Source: Vibrio navarrensis (GTDB taxonomy: Bacteria; Pseudomonadota; Gammaproteobacteria; Enterobacterales; Vibrionaceae). From it: 64,000 nt of DNA. Every line of letters begins with the position of its first letter. The stretch's first letter is position 1. The stretch spans positions 2,232,001 to 2,296,000 of the forward strand of contig NZ_CP065217.1 of the NCBI RefSeq assembly GCF_015767675.1, in the 5' to 3' direction. Below are positions 21,421-32,062 of the stretch, one piece after another. The notes below the pieces were generated by a model. That model worked only from the letters and a program-made list of their open reading frames with translations, ran no database searches and was not told where the DNA came from. The position numbers were made by a program, and so were the translations under genes.

Positions 21421-21837
21421 ATGTCGGAACTAACAAAGACTCTACTTAATATTCGTAGCCTACGTGCTTACGCAAGAGAACTCACTTTAGAGCAACTAGA
21501 AGAAGCATTAGACAAACTGTCAACGGTTGTTGCTGAGCGTCAAGAAGCGGAAGCGGAAGAGCGTGCGGCAAAAGCTGAACAAGAAGCAAGACTGGCTGCA
21601 ATTGCAGAGCAGATTGCAAAAGATGGAATTGACGTTGATGCGCTTATCAGCGCGCTTTCTGGCGAAACCAAAAGCAAGAGCAAAGGCAGTAAAAGTAAAC
21701 GTGCTCCACGTCCTGCCAAATACAAATATGTTGATGTGAACGGCGAAGAAAAAACTTGGACAGGCCAAGGTCGTACTCCATCAGCAATTCAAGCGCAGTT
21801 AGATGCAGGTAAATCTCTAGAAGATTTCGAAATCTAA
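21421..21837 (+). CDS. hns: Nucleoid protein H-NS (VicH)
   Basis: 138 aa. N-terminal helical oligomerisation domain (about residues 1-65, [15 protein letters not shown] start and heptads through [16 protein letters not shown]), a Lys/Ser-rich flexible linker (about 82-95, [15 protein letters not shown]), and a C-terminal DNA-binding domain ending [21 protein letters not shown] with the TGQGRTP minor-groove hook of the H-NS family. It silences A+T-rich DNA. Position beside the NhaC-like gene and gsk matches V. cholerae vicH. A strong terminator follows. Confidence 0.96.
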   Translation: MSELTKTLLNIRSLRAYARELTLEQLEEALDKLSTVVAERQEAEAEERAAKAEQEARLAAIAEQIAKDGIDVDALISALSGETKSKSKGSKSKRAPRPAKYKYVDVNGEEKTWTGQGRTPSAIQAQLDAGKSLEDFEI

Positions 21838-21851
21838 TCTTAGCATTATAT

Positions 21852-21879
21852 AAAAAAGGCTCCTTGCGGAGCCTTTTTT
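21852..21879. terminator. Terminator between hns and gsk
   Basis: AAAAAAGGCTCC at 21852-21863 pairs perfectly with GGAGCCTTTTTT at 21868-21879 over TTGC; it serves hns on plus and gsk on minus. Confidence 0.94.
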
Positions 21880-21888
21880 ATTTTCTAT

Positions 21889-23193
21889 TTAACGTTCCCA
21901 ATACGCTTCTTCTAAGCTATCTTCCCGTTCTGGTAAGCCACGTGACAAACGAGGTGAGTGCTGAGCAAGAACTTCATAACTGGCACGATTTGCATACTTA
22001 CACACTTGAGAAAAAGATGAATAAGTGAGAAATTCGTGCACATGCTTGCTTGAGTTGGGCACATTCTCTTTGTGGTATTTATTCGCTGCCATATCGTGCA
22101 ACACCGCAGAAAGTGCCGCATCGCCCGCACCATTGGTATTTTTAATTTTCTCAGGGCCCCCCATATATGGTGAAATATGTGAGTAAACCTTAATCGGGTT
22201 TTCACATGACGCCTTTCGCGTCGGGCGACTAAATTCATAGCGATTAAACTCAGCAATACAGCCAGGCAAAAGAGGCAGTGATGTTTCACGTTTTGCACTC
22301 TCTTCGGAATAACCCGCCATAAATAATCCAAGCGGCCCCGCCGTACACAATACCAAGTCTGCCCAGTCGAGAGTTTTATCTGAAGCAGCAAGCGGATCGC
22401 TTTCACCGGTTAATGCCTCGGCTTCATCTTCATTCATCGCTACTACCGTGACATGATCATGAATAAATGATTGCCAAAACTGCGGATCTTCCTGAATAAC
22501 AAACTTAGTGCCAAGGGTTAGTACAACGGGCACATGGTATTTTTTCGCGTATTCGATCGCTTTCATTGTGGCTTCCGGCATAGGATCGCCTTCCTTACAA
22601 CGAATCAAATAAGCCGTCAAAACCAAGGCAGATGCTTTTTTAAAAATCTTTTCAGGGATACTTTGCGGCTTTAGCTGATTCATTTGACCTTCGCTGATCG
22701 CGAACGTTCGTTCACCGTCTTCGGTAATTAGCGCAAAACAGCGACCTATTGCTCCATCCACACCCTGCAAGTAATTTAGATCCATACGGCTGGATGTATT
22801 ACATAAATAACGATAACCGTAGCTGCCAATTTTAATATCTTGGCTCATGACACCGAGTAGCGTTGAGCGATCATCGGCCAATACAGAGTAATTATGCAAT
22901 GTATTTCCTATCGTCCCGCCCGCATATTCGTTGGTAATCAAATTCTCTTGTTTTAATTGCTGATAAAGTGCTTCTGCCGTTTGGTCATCAATAACCAATG
23001 AGTGACCTTTACTCAGACCGTATTTCTCAATCACCTCTGACGTCACTTTCGCTTCAATATCCACCAAAGTTTGGTCAATACCGATAACATGTGTACGCGT
23101 CATTCGTTTGCTTTCCTGCGCTTGGCTCACCAGCGGATCGCGGGCATGTACAGGAAAATAATGCTTTGATTTGCGTTGTCCGGGAAATTTCAT
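21889..23193 (-). CDS. gsk: Inosine-guanosine kinase
   Basis: 434 aa, colinear with E. coli Gsk from the MKFPGQRKSKHYFPVHARDPL beginning to the PEREDSLEEAYWER end. It phosphorylates inosine and guanosine to IMP and GMP in purine salvage. PfkB-family signatures are present: GGTIGNTLHNYSVLADD (substrate side, around 90) and the catalytic-base motif NTNGAGDAALSAVLHD (around 355). A perfect PurR-type palindrome about 80 bases upstream implies purine control. Confidence 0.96.
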   Translation of the reverse strand: MKFPGQRKSKHYFPVHARDPLVSQAQESKRMTRTHVIGIDQTLVDIEAKVTSEVIEKYGLSKGHSLVIDDQTAEALYQQLKQENLITNEYAGGTIGNTLHNYSVLADDRSTLLGVMSQDIKIGSYGYRYLCNTSSRMDLNYLQGVDGAIGRCFALITEDGERTFAISEGQMNQLKPQSIPEKIFKKASALVLTAYLIRCKEGDPMPEATMKAIEYAKKYHVPVVLTLGTKFVIQEDPQFWQSFIHDHVTVVAMNEDEAEALTGESDPLAASDKTLDWADLVLCTAGPLGLFMAGYSEESAKRETSLPLLPGCIAEFNRYEFSRPTRKASCENPIKVYSHISPYMGGPEKIKNTNGAGDAALSAVLHDMAANKYHKENVPNSSKHVHEFLTYSSFSQVCKYANRASYEVLAQHSPRLSRGLPEREDSLEEAYWER

Positions 23194-23272
23194 AGTGCTC
23201 GTCTGAGTAAGGGGTTAAAAAAGAGAGCGGATTCTAACCTGCTGCCTAACCAGCGGCAATAAAGGCAATTAT

Positions 23273-23286
23273 AGCAAACGTTTGCT
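23273..23286. promoter_or_regulatory. PurR-type operator upstream of gsk
   Basis: AGCAAACGTTTGCT is a perfect 14-base palindrome matching the core GCAAACGTTTGC of the PUR box. It stands 80 bases before the gsk ATG and just beyond the end of the 89-aa gene, suggesting gsk has its own PurR-repressed promoter. Confidence 0.8.
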
Positions 23287-23310
23287 CTGCTCTTTTTCTT
23301 TTGCGTGCGA

Positions 23311-23580
23311 TTATTCCCCTTCCATAAAGCCAAGATCGGGTAGCTGATCGAGATGCTCGGCGTAACGTTTGAGATTAAATTTTCCTTCATTTCGCATCAC
23401 ATCAAAAATCTCAATTGAAACGGCGCATGCCATCATCGCAATGGCTTCCTCACGCGAATGGCCAGTCATCATTAAACGCATCAAGGTTTCTTTCACTTTA
23501 ACTGGGTTGCCATCTTCGAGTTGATTTTCGATCACTTCAATCAATTCTGCTTCTTCTATAAACTGGTTTTCGTTACTCAT
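23311..23580 (-). CDS. Small acidic protein of unknown function
   Basis: 89 aa, strongly acidic and helical (MSNENQFIEEAELIEVIENQL, then KVKETLMRLMMTGHSREEAIAMMACAVSIEIFDVM). The phrase MTGHSREEAIAMMACAV recalls small DUF1841-like or UPF proteins that repeat in gammaproteobacteria, but I do not recognise the family with confidence. No signal peptide or membrane segment. It lies upstream of gsk on the same strand, yet a PurR box in between suggests separate control. Its ribosome-binding site is weak. Confidence 0.72.
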   Translation of the reverse strand: MSNENQFIEEAELIEVIENQLEDGNPVKVKETLMRLMMTGHSREEAIAMMACAVSIEIFDVMRNEGKFNLKRYAEHLDQLPDLGFMEGE

Positions 23581-23771
23581 AGGCTCTGTTCCGATTTGAA
23601 ATTTGGCTCACTATGCCACAGTTCGCTTTTCTCTACGCACTCTATTCTCTTTTGGAGAACTATTTTGCGGAAAAATTCGGCAAAACGATTTGTGATTGCC
23701 GTCGCGGATCTGTTGCCGCTGTGTGCTTTCTGTTAGAATCTGCGTCCAGTTAATTGAAGTGGTGTTAAGTA

Positions 23772-24896
23772 ATGTCTGATAACAGCCAAAAGAAGGTCAT
23801 CGTTGGCATGTCCGGCGGTGTAGATTCATCGGTTTCTGCCTATCTCCTCAAGCAACAAGGCTATCAAGTCGAAGGCCTGTTTATGAAGAACTGGGAAGAA
23901 GATGATAACTCTGAGTATTGTACCGCAGCCGAAGATTTAGCGGACGCTCAAGCTGTTTGCGATAAACTTGGCATTCACCTGCATACGATTAATTTTGCCG
24001 CAGAATATTGGGACAACGTGTTCGAATATTTCCTTGCCGAGTACAAAGCAGGTCGAACGCCAAACCCAGACATTCTTTGTAACAAAGAAATTAAGTTCAA
24101 AGCCTTCCTTGAGTTTGCCGATGAAGTTCTTGAGGCAGACTACATTGCGATGGGTCACTACGTGCGTCGTACTTTCCCCGCTAACGGTGAAAAGCCGCAA
24201 ATGCTGCGTGGTTTGGATGGCAATAAAGACCAAAGTTACTTTCTGTATACCCTGAGCCACGACCAAGTGGCGCGCAGCCTTTTCCCGGTTGGTGAACTGG
24301 AAAAACCCGAAGTACGCCGTATCGCTGAAGAACAAGGTTTGATCACTGCGAAGAAAAAAGACTCGACCGGTATTTGCTTTATCGGCGAACGTAAATTCAC
24401 CGATTTTCTTAGCCGCTATCTGCCTGCCCAACCGGGTAACATTGAAACGCCAGAGGGTGAAGTCGTTGGTCAGCACCAAGGCCTGATGTACCACACCTTG
24501 GGCCAACGTAAAGGCTTGCACATTGGTGGCCGCAAAGGCGGTGGCGGTAATGAAGAGCCTTGGTTCGTCGCCGAAAAAGATCTGAAACGCAATGTGCTCA
24601 TCGCCGTACAGGGGCAAGAGCACCCGCTATTGAAATCTGAAGGCTTAGTCGCCTCTCAACTGCACTGGGTGGATCGTGAGCCAATTCGCGAAGTGATGAA
24701 ATGCAGCGTAAAAACTCGTTATCGCCAGCAAGATATTGCTTGTACAATCATTCCTATTGATGATGACAACATTAAAGTGATCTTTGATGAGGGGCAAATT
24801 GCCGTGACTCCAGGGCAATCGGCGGTTTTCTATCAGGGCGACGTTTGCCTTGGTGGCGGTATCATCGAAAAACGCATTCCATACACTCAAGCTTAG
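23772..24896 (+). CDS. mnmA: tRNA-specific 2-thiouridylase MnmA
   Basis: 374 aa. It inserts sulfur at position 2 of the wobble uridine of tRNAs for Lys, Glu and Gln, receiving sulfur through the Tus relay. The PP-loop ATP motif [15 protein letters not shown] is at residues 12-26; the catalytic Cys is in [13 protein letters not shown] (near 102) and the second in [12 protein letters not shown] (near 199). The stop codon overlaps the hflD ribosome-binding site, so the two genes are co-translated. Confidence 0.97.
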   Translation: MSDNSQKKVIVGMSGGVDSSVSAYLLKQQGYQVEGLFMKNWEEDDNSEYCTAAEDLADAQAVCDKLGIHLHTINFAAEYWDNVFEYFLAEYKAGRTPNPDILCNKEIKFKAFLEFADEVLEADYIAMGHYVRRTFPANGEKPQMLRGLDGNKDQSYFLYTLSHDQVARSLFPVGELEKPEVRRIAEEQGLITAKKKDSTGICFIGERKFTDFLSRYLPAQPGNIETPEGEVVGQHQGLMYHTLGQRKGLHIGGRKGGGGNEEPWFVAEKDLKRNVLIAVQGQEHPLLKSEGLVASQLHWVDREPIREVMKCSVKTRYRQQDIACTIIPIDDDNIKVIFDEGQIAVTPGQSAVFYQGDVCLGGGIIEKRIPYTQA

Positions 24897-24906
24897 GAGA
24901 CGTTAC

Positions 24907-25524
24907 GTGGCGAATACACTTTATGACCGCACTATCGCTTTTGCTGGCATGTGCCAAGCTGTAGCACTGGTTCAAGAAGTGGCGAAAAACGGACATTGTG
25001 ATCAAGATGCCTTTGCAACGTCGATGAAAGCCATCGTGAATACCAATCCAGCGAACACACTGGATGTGTTCGGCCATGAGCAAAGCCTCAAATTGGGGTT
25101 GGAATGTCTGGTCAAAGGCATCGACAGTACCCCTTCTGGCAACGAAATTACTCGCTATCTGATCAGTCTGATGGCCTTGGAAAGAAAGCTGGTACGTCGT
25201 AACGATGCGATGGCTCAGCTCGGCGACAGAATCCAGATGTTACAGCGTCAAACCGAGCATTACGATCTCCTCGAAGAGCAGATGATCAGCAACTTGGCGA
25301 GCGTTTATCTTGACGTAGTGAGTCCCATTGGACCACGCATTCAGGTAAACGGCACCCCTTCTGTGCTGCGTCAAACCGCCAATCAGCATAAGGTTCGGGC
25401 ACTACTGCTCTCTGGTATTCGCTGCGCCGTATTGTGGCGTCAGGTTGGCGGCAAACGTCGCCACTTGATTTTCGGTCGTAAGAAGATGATCGAACAAGCC
25501 CAAATTCTCTTGGCCAGAATGTGA
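24907..25524 (+). CDS. hflD: High frequency lysogenization protein HflD
   Basis: 205 aa from a GTG start preceded by AGGAG at 24895-24899, which overlaps the mnmA stop codon. All-helical protein ([58 protein letters not shown]). In E. coli it lies in the same mnmA-hflD-purB order and affects lambda lysogeny through the CII protein; its ordinary cellular role is unclear. A hairpin terminator follows. Confidence 0.93.
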   Translation: MANTLYDRTIAFAGMCQAVALVQEVAKNGHCDQDAFATSMKAIVNTNPANTLDVFGHEQSLKLGLECLVKGIDSTPSGNEITRYLISLMALERKLVRRNDAMAQLGDRIQMLQRQTEHYDLLEEQMISNLASVYLDVVSPIGPRIQVNGTPSVLRQTANQHKVRALLLSGIRCAVLWRQVGGKRRHLIFGRKKMIEQAQILLARM

Positions 25525-25528
25525 TTGT

Positions 25529-25554
25529 TTAGCTCGCGATAAAACGCGAGCTAA
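25529..25554 (+). terminator. Terminator of mnmA-hflD
   Basis: TTAGCTCGCG at 25529-25538 pairs perfectly with CGCGAGCTAA at 25545-25554, followed by CTTTTT. Confidence 0.93.
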
Positions 25555-25568
25555 CTTTTTCGGGCTAA

Positions 25569-27038
<1,470 letters not shown>

Positions 27039-27051
27039 GTCGCTCAGTGTT

Positions 27052-27085
27052 AAAAAAGGTTGATGTTTTTGCATCAACCTTTTTT
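27052..27085. terminator. Terminator shared by purB and the lipid operon
   Basis: AAAAAAGGTTGATG at 27052-27065 pairs with CATCAACCTTTTTT at 27072-27085; U-tracts on both strands serve purB (plus) and the DUF3833 gene (minus). Confidence 0.93.
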
Positions 27086-27101
27086 TGTTCACCAAACTTT
27101 A

Positions 27102-27653
27102 TTATTGCTTTTGGAAAAAGAGAGTAATCGTCCCTACCTCGATACCAAACTTCTTTATTTTGGTTAGATTGAACACGTGCTTGTCATCTTGACGATACAA
27201 CCAATCGTCAAAAGCAACCGTCACCGTGCCGTCATCCATTTTCAGTTCAAAGTCGTACTGCCATTGCAGTGCATTACCCTGCTCGGCGCCGTGAGCCACA
27301 CCAATAATATCGTCAGCTTCTCCTTGATACTGGCCATTCGCTAGACGGGTGATTGTCCAGATGCGCTGGTCGAGTTCGCCATCATCAAACACGAAGTCTT
27401 CCACCAGCGTAAGTTGGTTACCAGTGACTTGGCCGACAATAGTGACCTCGAATCGCCGCGTCTGCTGGCCACTGAAGTCTTGTACCATACCCCATGCGTG
27501 TGTCTTTCCTGCAAAATAGCCAAAAAGGTCAAAAGTCGGCGAGGTTGCTTTGTACTGGGTGAGATCCGTTGAACACGCACTCAACAAAAAACACAAGCAG
27601 GTGATCAGCCAGCTTTTCATCCCATTCGCTGTCAATGTCAATGTCCATTTCAT
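27102..27653 (-). CDS. DUF3833-family lipoprotein
   Basis: 183 aa. The first ATG overlaps the preceding stop codon by four bases and has AGG upstream; an internal ATG (at 27620) gives a tidier lipoprotein signal peptide, MKSWLITCLCFLLSAC. The lipobox LLSAC ends at a Cys followed by Ser, predicting outer-membrane sorting. The rest (TFDLFGYFAGKTHAWGMVQDFSGQQ, DDGELDQRIWTI, DDWLYRQDD) fits DUF3833, which is beta-rich. Last gene of the eight-gene operon; members of this family commonly accompany Cfa-like lipid genes. Function unknown, perhaps lipid binding. Confidence 0.85.
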   Translation of the reverse strand: MKWTLTLTANGMKSWLITCLCFLLSACSTDLTQYKATSPTFDLFGYFAGKTHAWGMVQDFSGQQTRRFEVTIVGQVTGNQLTLVEDFVFDDGELDQRIWTITRLANGQYQGEADDIIGVAHGAEQGNALQWQYDFELKMDDGTVTVAFDDWLYRQDDKHVFNLTKIKKFGIEVGTITLFFQKQ

Positions 27654-28234
27654 CGGCTTACCTGCCCTATCAGTTGTTGACGAAGCTGCGGATAATTACT
27701 CTGCGGCGATAACCAAATGGATAAAAAAGCGTCATTGAGCTCTTCATCGGCCACATAGCCAATCACTTCGTACTCACTTTGTGCCAAGCGTTTAAACATC
27801 AATTGCCCAGTTTGCCCGTCGGTCAAATAAGTAAGGCTATCACCCGCTTGAACATCCGGAAAGAGCTCACTGAGTACTGCTATCCAACGTTGTTGCGCCG
27901 CTTTAGCAAAACCGAGTTTTTGCCACTGCTCCTGCGTTGCTTTGAGCAGATCTTTTTGGCTGATATCGCGCAGGTAATTGATCTCCAGTGCTAATGGATG
28001 AGGGCTGACATCCGCCCCCTCTTCAAAACGCCCAGTTGAGGTCAAAAGGCGGGACTGGTAGATATCAAAAAACAGCCAGCTCAGCTGCGCCTCGCCAACG
28101 GTACGCCATTGTCGCCAATTCTGGGTATCAGCACCGCTCAGTTGCGCTTTCACCGGCAACGCAGCACTCGCCAACACGCACATCATTGCAATCAGAGTTT
28201 GCTTAACACGCGCTTTCACGAACGAAATTTTCAT
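27650..28234 (-). CDS. Chalcone-isomerase-like periplasmic protein
   Basis: 194 aa. A signal peptide (hydrophobic TLIAMMCVLASAALPVKA, cleavage near AQL) precedes a domain resembling the bacterial chalcone isomerase-like family: WRTVGEAQLSWLFFDIYQSRL, then ALEINYLRDISQKDLLKATQEQWQKLG and FKRLAQSE. Relatives of this fold bind fatty acids in plants and bacteria, so a periplasmic fatty-acid or lipid carrier is a reasonable inference. The start overlaps the preceding gene by 32 bases and the end overlaps the DUF3833 gene by four. Confidence 0.85.
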   Translation of the reverse strand: MKISFVKARVKQTLIAMMCVLASAALPVKAQLSGADTQNWRQWRTVGEAQLSWLFFDIYQSRLLTSTGRFEEGADVSPHPLALEINYLRDISQKDLLKATQEQWQKLGFAKAAQQRWIAVLSELFPDVQAGDSLTYLTDGQTGQLMFKRLAQSEYEVIGYVADEELNDAFLSIWLSPQSNYPQLRQQLIGQVSR

Positions 28235-28709
28235 TGTCGTATACCTTGAGTATGCAAAACGTTATCACTATCCACTGCATCAACAAAATGAGAGAGGTCA
28301 TCAAAAAGCCGTAACCAAACTGCACCGCGCCCAACTGCTCACCCGCGATGTAACTCAACGCTCCTGCGACGCCGCCAATCGCGCAGACTTGCGCGCGGCG
28401 AAAGCGCTTGAGAACCAAAATGAGCTGACTGGCATACCAAGCAAACAGCCACCACAAGCAGACCATCCACAGCGGTAACGCATCGGAGACAAAGTTGAGC
28501 AGCTCAACTTGCTGATTTATGCTGTCCAACACTGTGCCACTGATGGCAACTATAGCGATGCTTTTCAGCTGCCGAGGCTGGGTTTTACAGTTCCATAGCA
28601 AGGTGGCAATCACATAACCGAGCGCCACCCACTGCCAAGTCTCTTTGCCGAGCACGCACAGAAACCAACCAAGTTGGAACCAAGTCGAGACAAGCAACAA
28701 TCGCATCAT
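28203..28709 (-). CDS. DUF2878-family membrane protein
   Basis: 168 aa with four to five predicted membrane helices (LLLVSTWFQLGWFLCVLG, WVALGYVIATLLW, IAIVAISGTVLDSI, LPLWMVCLWWLFAWY, LMTSLILLMQWIVIT). It fits DUF2878, an inner-membrane family of unknown function often found beside cyclopropane-synthase-like genes. The start overlaps the stop of the methyltransferase gene by four bases. It may hold or transfer lipid substrate, but nothing in the sequence proves this. Confidence 0.83.
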   Translation of the reverse strand: MMRLLLVSTWFQLGWFLCVLGKETWQWVALGYVIATLLWNCKTQPRQLKSIAIVAISGTVLDSINQQVELLNFVSDALPLWMVCLWWLFAWYASQLILVLKRFRRAQVCAIGGVAGALSYIAGEQLGAVQFGYGFLMTSLILLMQWIVITFCILKVYDNENFVRESAC

Positions 28710-29965
28710 GCTGGCCGCTGAAAAGTCATGTGCACTGTGCTGATGGTGCGTGCTAAAAAGCCCCCTTCACAGTAGCTCAGGTAGTAGCGCCACATGCGAA
28801 TGAAGCGTTCGTCATAACCCAAAGCACGCACTTCAGTTTCGGCTTGATTAAAACGACGGTGCCACTGAGCCAAGGTTTTGGCATAGTCGAGGCCGATATC
28901 GTAAAGATCCCTCAACAGCAAGTCGCTATGTTGTGTCGTTGCCTGAGCCAACGAGGTCACGGAAGGCAAAAAGCCACCGGGGAAAATGTATTTCTGGATG
29001 AAATCCACGTTATCGCTGTAGTACTCATAACGCTGATCGGCGATGGTAATGGCCTGAATCGCCATCAGACCACCAGGTTTCAGCAGTGATTGGCAGGTCT
29101 TGATGTAAGATGGCAAGTACTGCTTACCTACCGCTTCAATCATTTCAATCGAAACCAGTTTGTCGAATTGACCGCACAGATCGCGATAATCTTGCTTGAG
29201 CAGCGTGATCTGCCCAGACAAGCCAAGCCTATCGACCTGCTGCTGAGTGTATTCATATTGCTGCTCGGAGATGGTGGTAGTGGTCACCTTACATCCGTAG
29301 TGCTTAGCCATGTAGACAGCCATCGCTCCCCAGCCTGTGCCAATTTCGATCACGTGGTCACTGGGCTTGAGTTTCAACTGTTGGCACAAACGATCCATCT
29401 TATCGATTTGCGCTTGCTCTAAGCTGTCGGTCTCCTGCTGAAAAATCGCCGACGAGTAGAGCATATTTTCATCTAGAAAAGCACGATAGAGATCGTTACC
29501 AAGATCGTAGTGCGCATGAATGTTCTTTTTCGAGTTTTGCTGGGTATTGCGATTTGCCCAGTGGGCCATTTTATACACCAGCTTGCTCAGCCAGCTGCTT
29601 TGCTCTTCCAAACCGTCTAAGGCCGCTAAGTTGAGGGCCATCAGCTTCATCAGAGCCGTCAGATCCGGGCTGTCCCACCAACCGTCCATGTAGGCTTCTC
29701 CGGCAGCAATACTGCCACCGCGTAACACACGCGAGTAAAAGCCGGGATGTTTGACTTCGATCGTCGCAACGACATTTGCCCCAGAGTGATCGTTACCCGT
29801 GGTACCAAAACGCTCGCTGCGTTCGCGACTCTCAGTATGAAAGCTTTCAATAACGGTCAGAGTGCCCGTTTCCATCTTCTGCAGACATTGGAAAATGATT
29901 CTGCGCGCCGCCTTTTGCGTGGTAGAGAGTTGACGAGGCATAACCATGGATGACGTATTTAGCAT
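28706..29965 (-). CDS. Cyclopropane-fatty-acyl-phospholipid synthase-like methyltransferase
   Basis: 419 aa with a GGAGAA ribosome-binding site. The SAM-binding motif VIEIGTGWGAMAVYMAKHYG lies around residue 205, followed by family blocks DYRDLCGQFDKLVSIEMIEAVG and YIFPGGFLPS and the C-terminal RMWRYYLSYCEGGFLARTI. N-terminal lipid-binding domain of the CFA family is present. It methylates the double bond of membrane phospholipid acyl chains. Given its partners (FAD oxidoreductase, DUF1365), it may make a branched, cyclopropane or furan-type fatty acid rather than act as the housekeeping Cfa. It overlaps DUF1365 by seven bases. Confidence 0.88.
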   Translation of the reverse strand: MLNTSSMVMPRQLSTTQKAARRIIFQCLQKMETGTLTVIESFHTESRERSERFGTTGNDHSGANVVATIEVKHPGFYSRVLRGGSIAAGEAYMDGWWDSPDLTALMKLMALNLAALDGLEEQSSWLSKLVYKMAHWANRNTQQNSKKNIHAHYDLGNDLYRAFLDENMLYSSAIFQQETDSLEQAQIDKMDRLCQQLKLKPSDHVIEIGTGWGAMAVYMAKHYGCKVTTTTISEQQYEYTQQQVDRLGLSGQITLLKQDYRDLCGQFDKLVSIEMIEAVGKQYLPSYIKTCQSLLKPGGLMAIQAITIADQRYEYYSDNVDFIQKYIFPGGFLPSVTSLAQATTQHSDLLLRDLYDIGLDYAKTLAQWHRRFNQAETEVRALGYDERFIRMWRYYLSYCEGGFLARTISTVHMTFQRPA

Positions 29966-30777
29966 GCAGAATTCTCCTTGTGCTTTTTATTTTTTGTCTC
30001 TGTTGCTGACGTTTGCTTATCTGAGTGCGAATCAGACTGGTATTTAGGATGGGAATAAAAGGGCGCCCCTTTTAGCCACAGCTTTAACGCATGCCAATAA
30101 ATACCGAACACCACTTTTACTGTCTGGCTCGGCATTTTGATCAACTGCATCAACAAGTTTCTGCTGTTGAATGGCAACGCTTTCATCGCCATGGTCGCAT
30201 CGAAGTGTTTTTCGCCTTTGTGGCACTCAAGATGAACACTCAAGTGATCACAAAGTGGTTTCAGCCGCCATTGATATTGTTGATCAAGCGGATTAAAAGG
30301 CGACACATGGAACGCTTTTTGTTGCGTCCAACCATATGTTTCATCGTCTTGATTGGCAGACACCGCATAGTAGTGGCGCTCATTCCACGGAGTATTACTC
30401 ACTTCCGCCAACATATAGCGCCAATTCCCTTCCGCGTCATGCAAGTAATAAAAATTGACCGGACTGAAATAGAGCCCGAGATAACGTAGATGACAAACTG
30501 CGATCACTTTGCCCTGGCAATCCACCCCAGTCAGTTGGCGTACTTTTTCTTGCACCGCCGTTTTCAGATCGCCGCTGCCTAGGTAGTCACTGCGTTTCCA
30601 TCTTGCCCAATGCCACCAGCGCTGGCCAAACCCCCAAACGGACTGCTGCAATGTTTCCAGTTCATCGAGATCAATCGCGGGCATAAACAGTGGGTAATTC
30701 AACGCGTGTTGTACCGGCGTAAAGCGCCTATGACGCACTGTGCCGACGTACAGCTGACTTTGGGTTGGGCTTGCCAT
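29959..30777 (-). CDS. DUF1365-family protein
   Basis: 272 aa. The start LYVGTVRHRRFTPVQHALNYPLFMPAIDLDEL and the blocks RYLGLYFSPVNFYYLHD, AEVSNTPWNERHYYAV and KAFHVSPFNPLDQQYQW are the conserved core of DUF1365. The family is nearly always coupled to an FAD-dependent amine-oxidase-like protein and a Cfa-like methyltransferase, as here. No membrane anchor is evident. Biochemical role not established; likely an accessory to lipid-tail modification. A single base separates it from the oxidoreductase gene. Confidence 0.9.
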   Translation of the reverse strand: MASPTQSQLYVGTVRHRRFTPVQHALNYPLFMPAIDLDELETLQQSVWGFGQRWWHWARWKRSDYLGSGDLKTAVQEKVRQLTGVDCQGKVIAVCHLRYLGLYFSPVNFYYLHDAEGNWRYMLAEVSNTPWNERHYYAVSANQDDETYGWTQQKAFHVSPFNPLDQQYQWRLKPLCDHLSVHLECHKGEKHFDATMAMKALPFNSRNLLMQLIKMPSQTVKVVFGIYWHALKLWLKGAPFYSHPKYQSDSHSDKQTSATETKNKKHKENSAC

Positions 30778-30778
30778 A

Positions 30779-32062
30779 TCATGCCGCTCCTTTGCGCTGC
30801 GCTTCAGATTGCGTTGCAGCAGAGATTGCTTTCACCACGTCGATCGCGCTGCGCACGCCGTCTTCGTGAAAACCGTTGTACCAATAGGCGCCGCAAAACC
30901 AAGCTTGATGTTGTCCTTGGATCTCTTCGCGACGTGTCTGGGCGGCAATCGACTGAGTGGTAAAGACCGGATGGTGATAGACAAAACGGCGCAGAATTTT
31001 GTCTTGTTGAATCGCTTCGCTGCGATTTAGCGTGACGCAAAACGTGTGCTCTGATTGGATATGCTGCAAAATGTTCATGTTGTAAGTCAGTGCAGGCAGG
31101 CGCTGCGCTTCTTCGGCATGACCATCTAAAAAATAGTTCCATGAGGCCCAAGCGGCTTTGCGTTTAGGCAATAACGATGTGTCAGAATGCAATACCACTT
31201 CATTGGCCTGGTAGGCCATATTAGACAAAATCTCTGTTTCCGCTGCGCTGGCATCCTGCAACATGTACAGCGCTTGATCGCTGTGACAGGCGAAAATCAC
31301 TTGATCGAACCACTCCGTTTGCCCATTGACATGCAGTACCACCTTGTCCGCTTGACGTACCACTTTGCTGACTGGGCTATTTAAACGAATCTTATCGGCG
31401 AAACCTTGTGTCAGCGGAGGAATATACGCCTTGGAGCCCCCCTGAATCACATACCACTGTGGGCGGTTGGTGATGTCCAATAAGCCGTGATTGAGGAAAA
31501 AACGCAAGAAGAACGTCAGCGGAAACGCGCGCATATCAGCCAAGGTCGAAGACCAGATTGCCGCGCCCATAGGCAGAATATAGTTATCACTAAAGTAGTC
31601 ACTGAAGCTATGTAACTGCAAAAACTCGCCGAGTGTCTGCACTTGCGCTGAGGAATCCTGCGCCGCCTGCTTGGCCAGACGGTTGAAGCGTAAGATTTCG
31701 CTGATAAAGCGATAAAACTGTGGCTTAAACCAATTGCGTTTTTGCGCAAACAGCGTGGTGGCGGTATGTCCGTTGTACTCCAGCCCATTGCTGTCGTTGC
31801 GCACACTGAAACTCATCTGCGTCGGCAAGCCTTGCACACCAATTTCGTCCATCATTTTCATGAAGTTGGGATAGGTGCGGTCGTTATAAACGATAAACCC
31901 AGTATCAATCGAGTAGTTCTGTCCGTCTTTTTCTATCTCCACCGTGGCGGTGTGACCACCGATATAATCGTTGGCTTCGAACAAAGTGACATCATGTTCT
32001 TTGTGCAGGTAGTAACCGCAGGTGAGGCCTGAAATGCCAGTGCCTATGATCGCAATCTTCAT
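30779..32062 (-). CDS. FAD-dependent amine-oxidase-like oxidoreductase
   Basis: 427 aa. The FAD/NAD Rossmann motif IAIIGTGISGLTCGYYL is at residues 3-19, then the dinucleotide-binding Glu and GG doublet FEANDYIGGHTATV. It belongs to the flavin amine oxidase / phytoene-desaturase-like group (NAD(P)-binding protein family) that co-occurs with DUF1365 and Cfa-type genes. A desaturase or oxidase acting on acyl chains is plausible. It overlaps the short-chain dehydrogenase gene by four bases. Confidence 0.9.
   Translation of the reverse strand: MKIAIIGTGISGLTCGYYLHKEHDVTLFEANDYIGGHTATVEIEKDGQNYSIDTGFIVYNDRTYPNFMKMMDEIGVQGLPTQMSFSVRNDSNGLEYNGHTATTLFAQKRNWFKPQFYRFISEILRFNRLAKQAAQDSSAQVQTLGEFLQLHSFSDYFSDNYILPMGAAIWSSTLADMRAFPLTFFLRFFLNHGLLDITNRPQWYVIQGGSKAYIPPLTQGFADKIRLNSPVSKVVRQADKVVLHVNGQTEWFDQVIFACHSDQALYMLQDASAAETEILSNMAYQANEVVLHSDTSLLPKRKAAWASWNYFLDGHAEEAQRLPALTYNMNILQHIQSEHTFCVTLNRSEAIQQDKILRRFVYHHPVFTTQSIAAQTRREEIQGQHQAWFCGAYWYNGFHEDGVRSAIDVVKAISAATQSEAQRKGAA

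Noticed and set aside
23190-23390. 66-codon minus-strand frame overlapping the 89-aa gene
   Set aside because: It spans the PurR palindrome and overlaps the better 89-aa frame; probable shadow.
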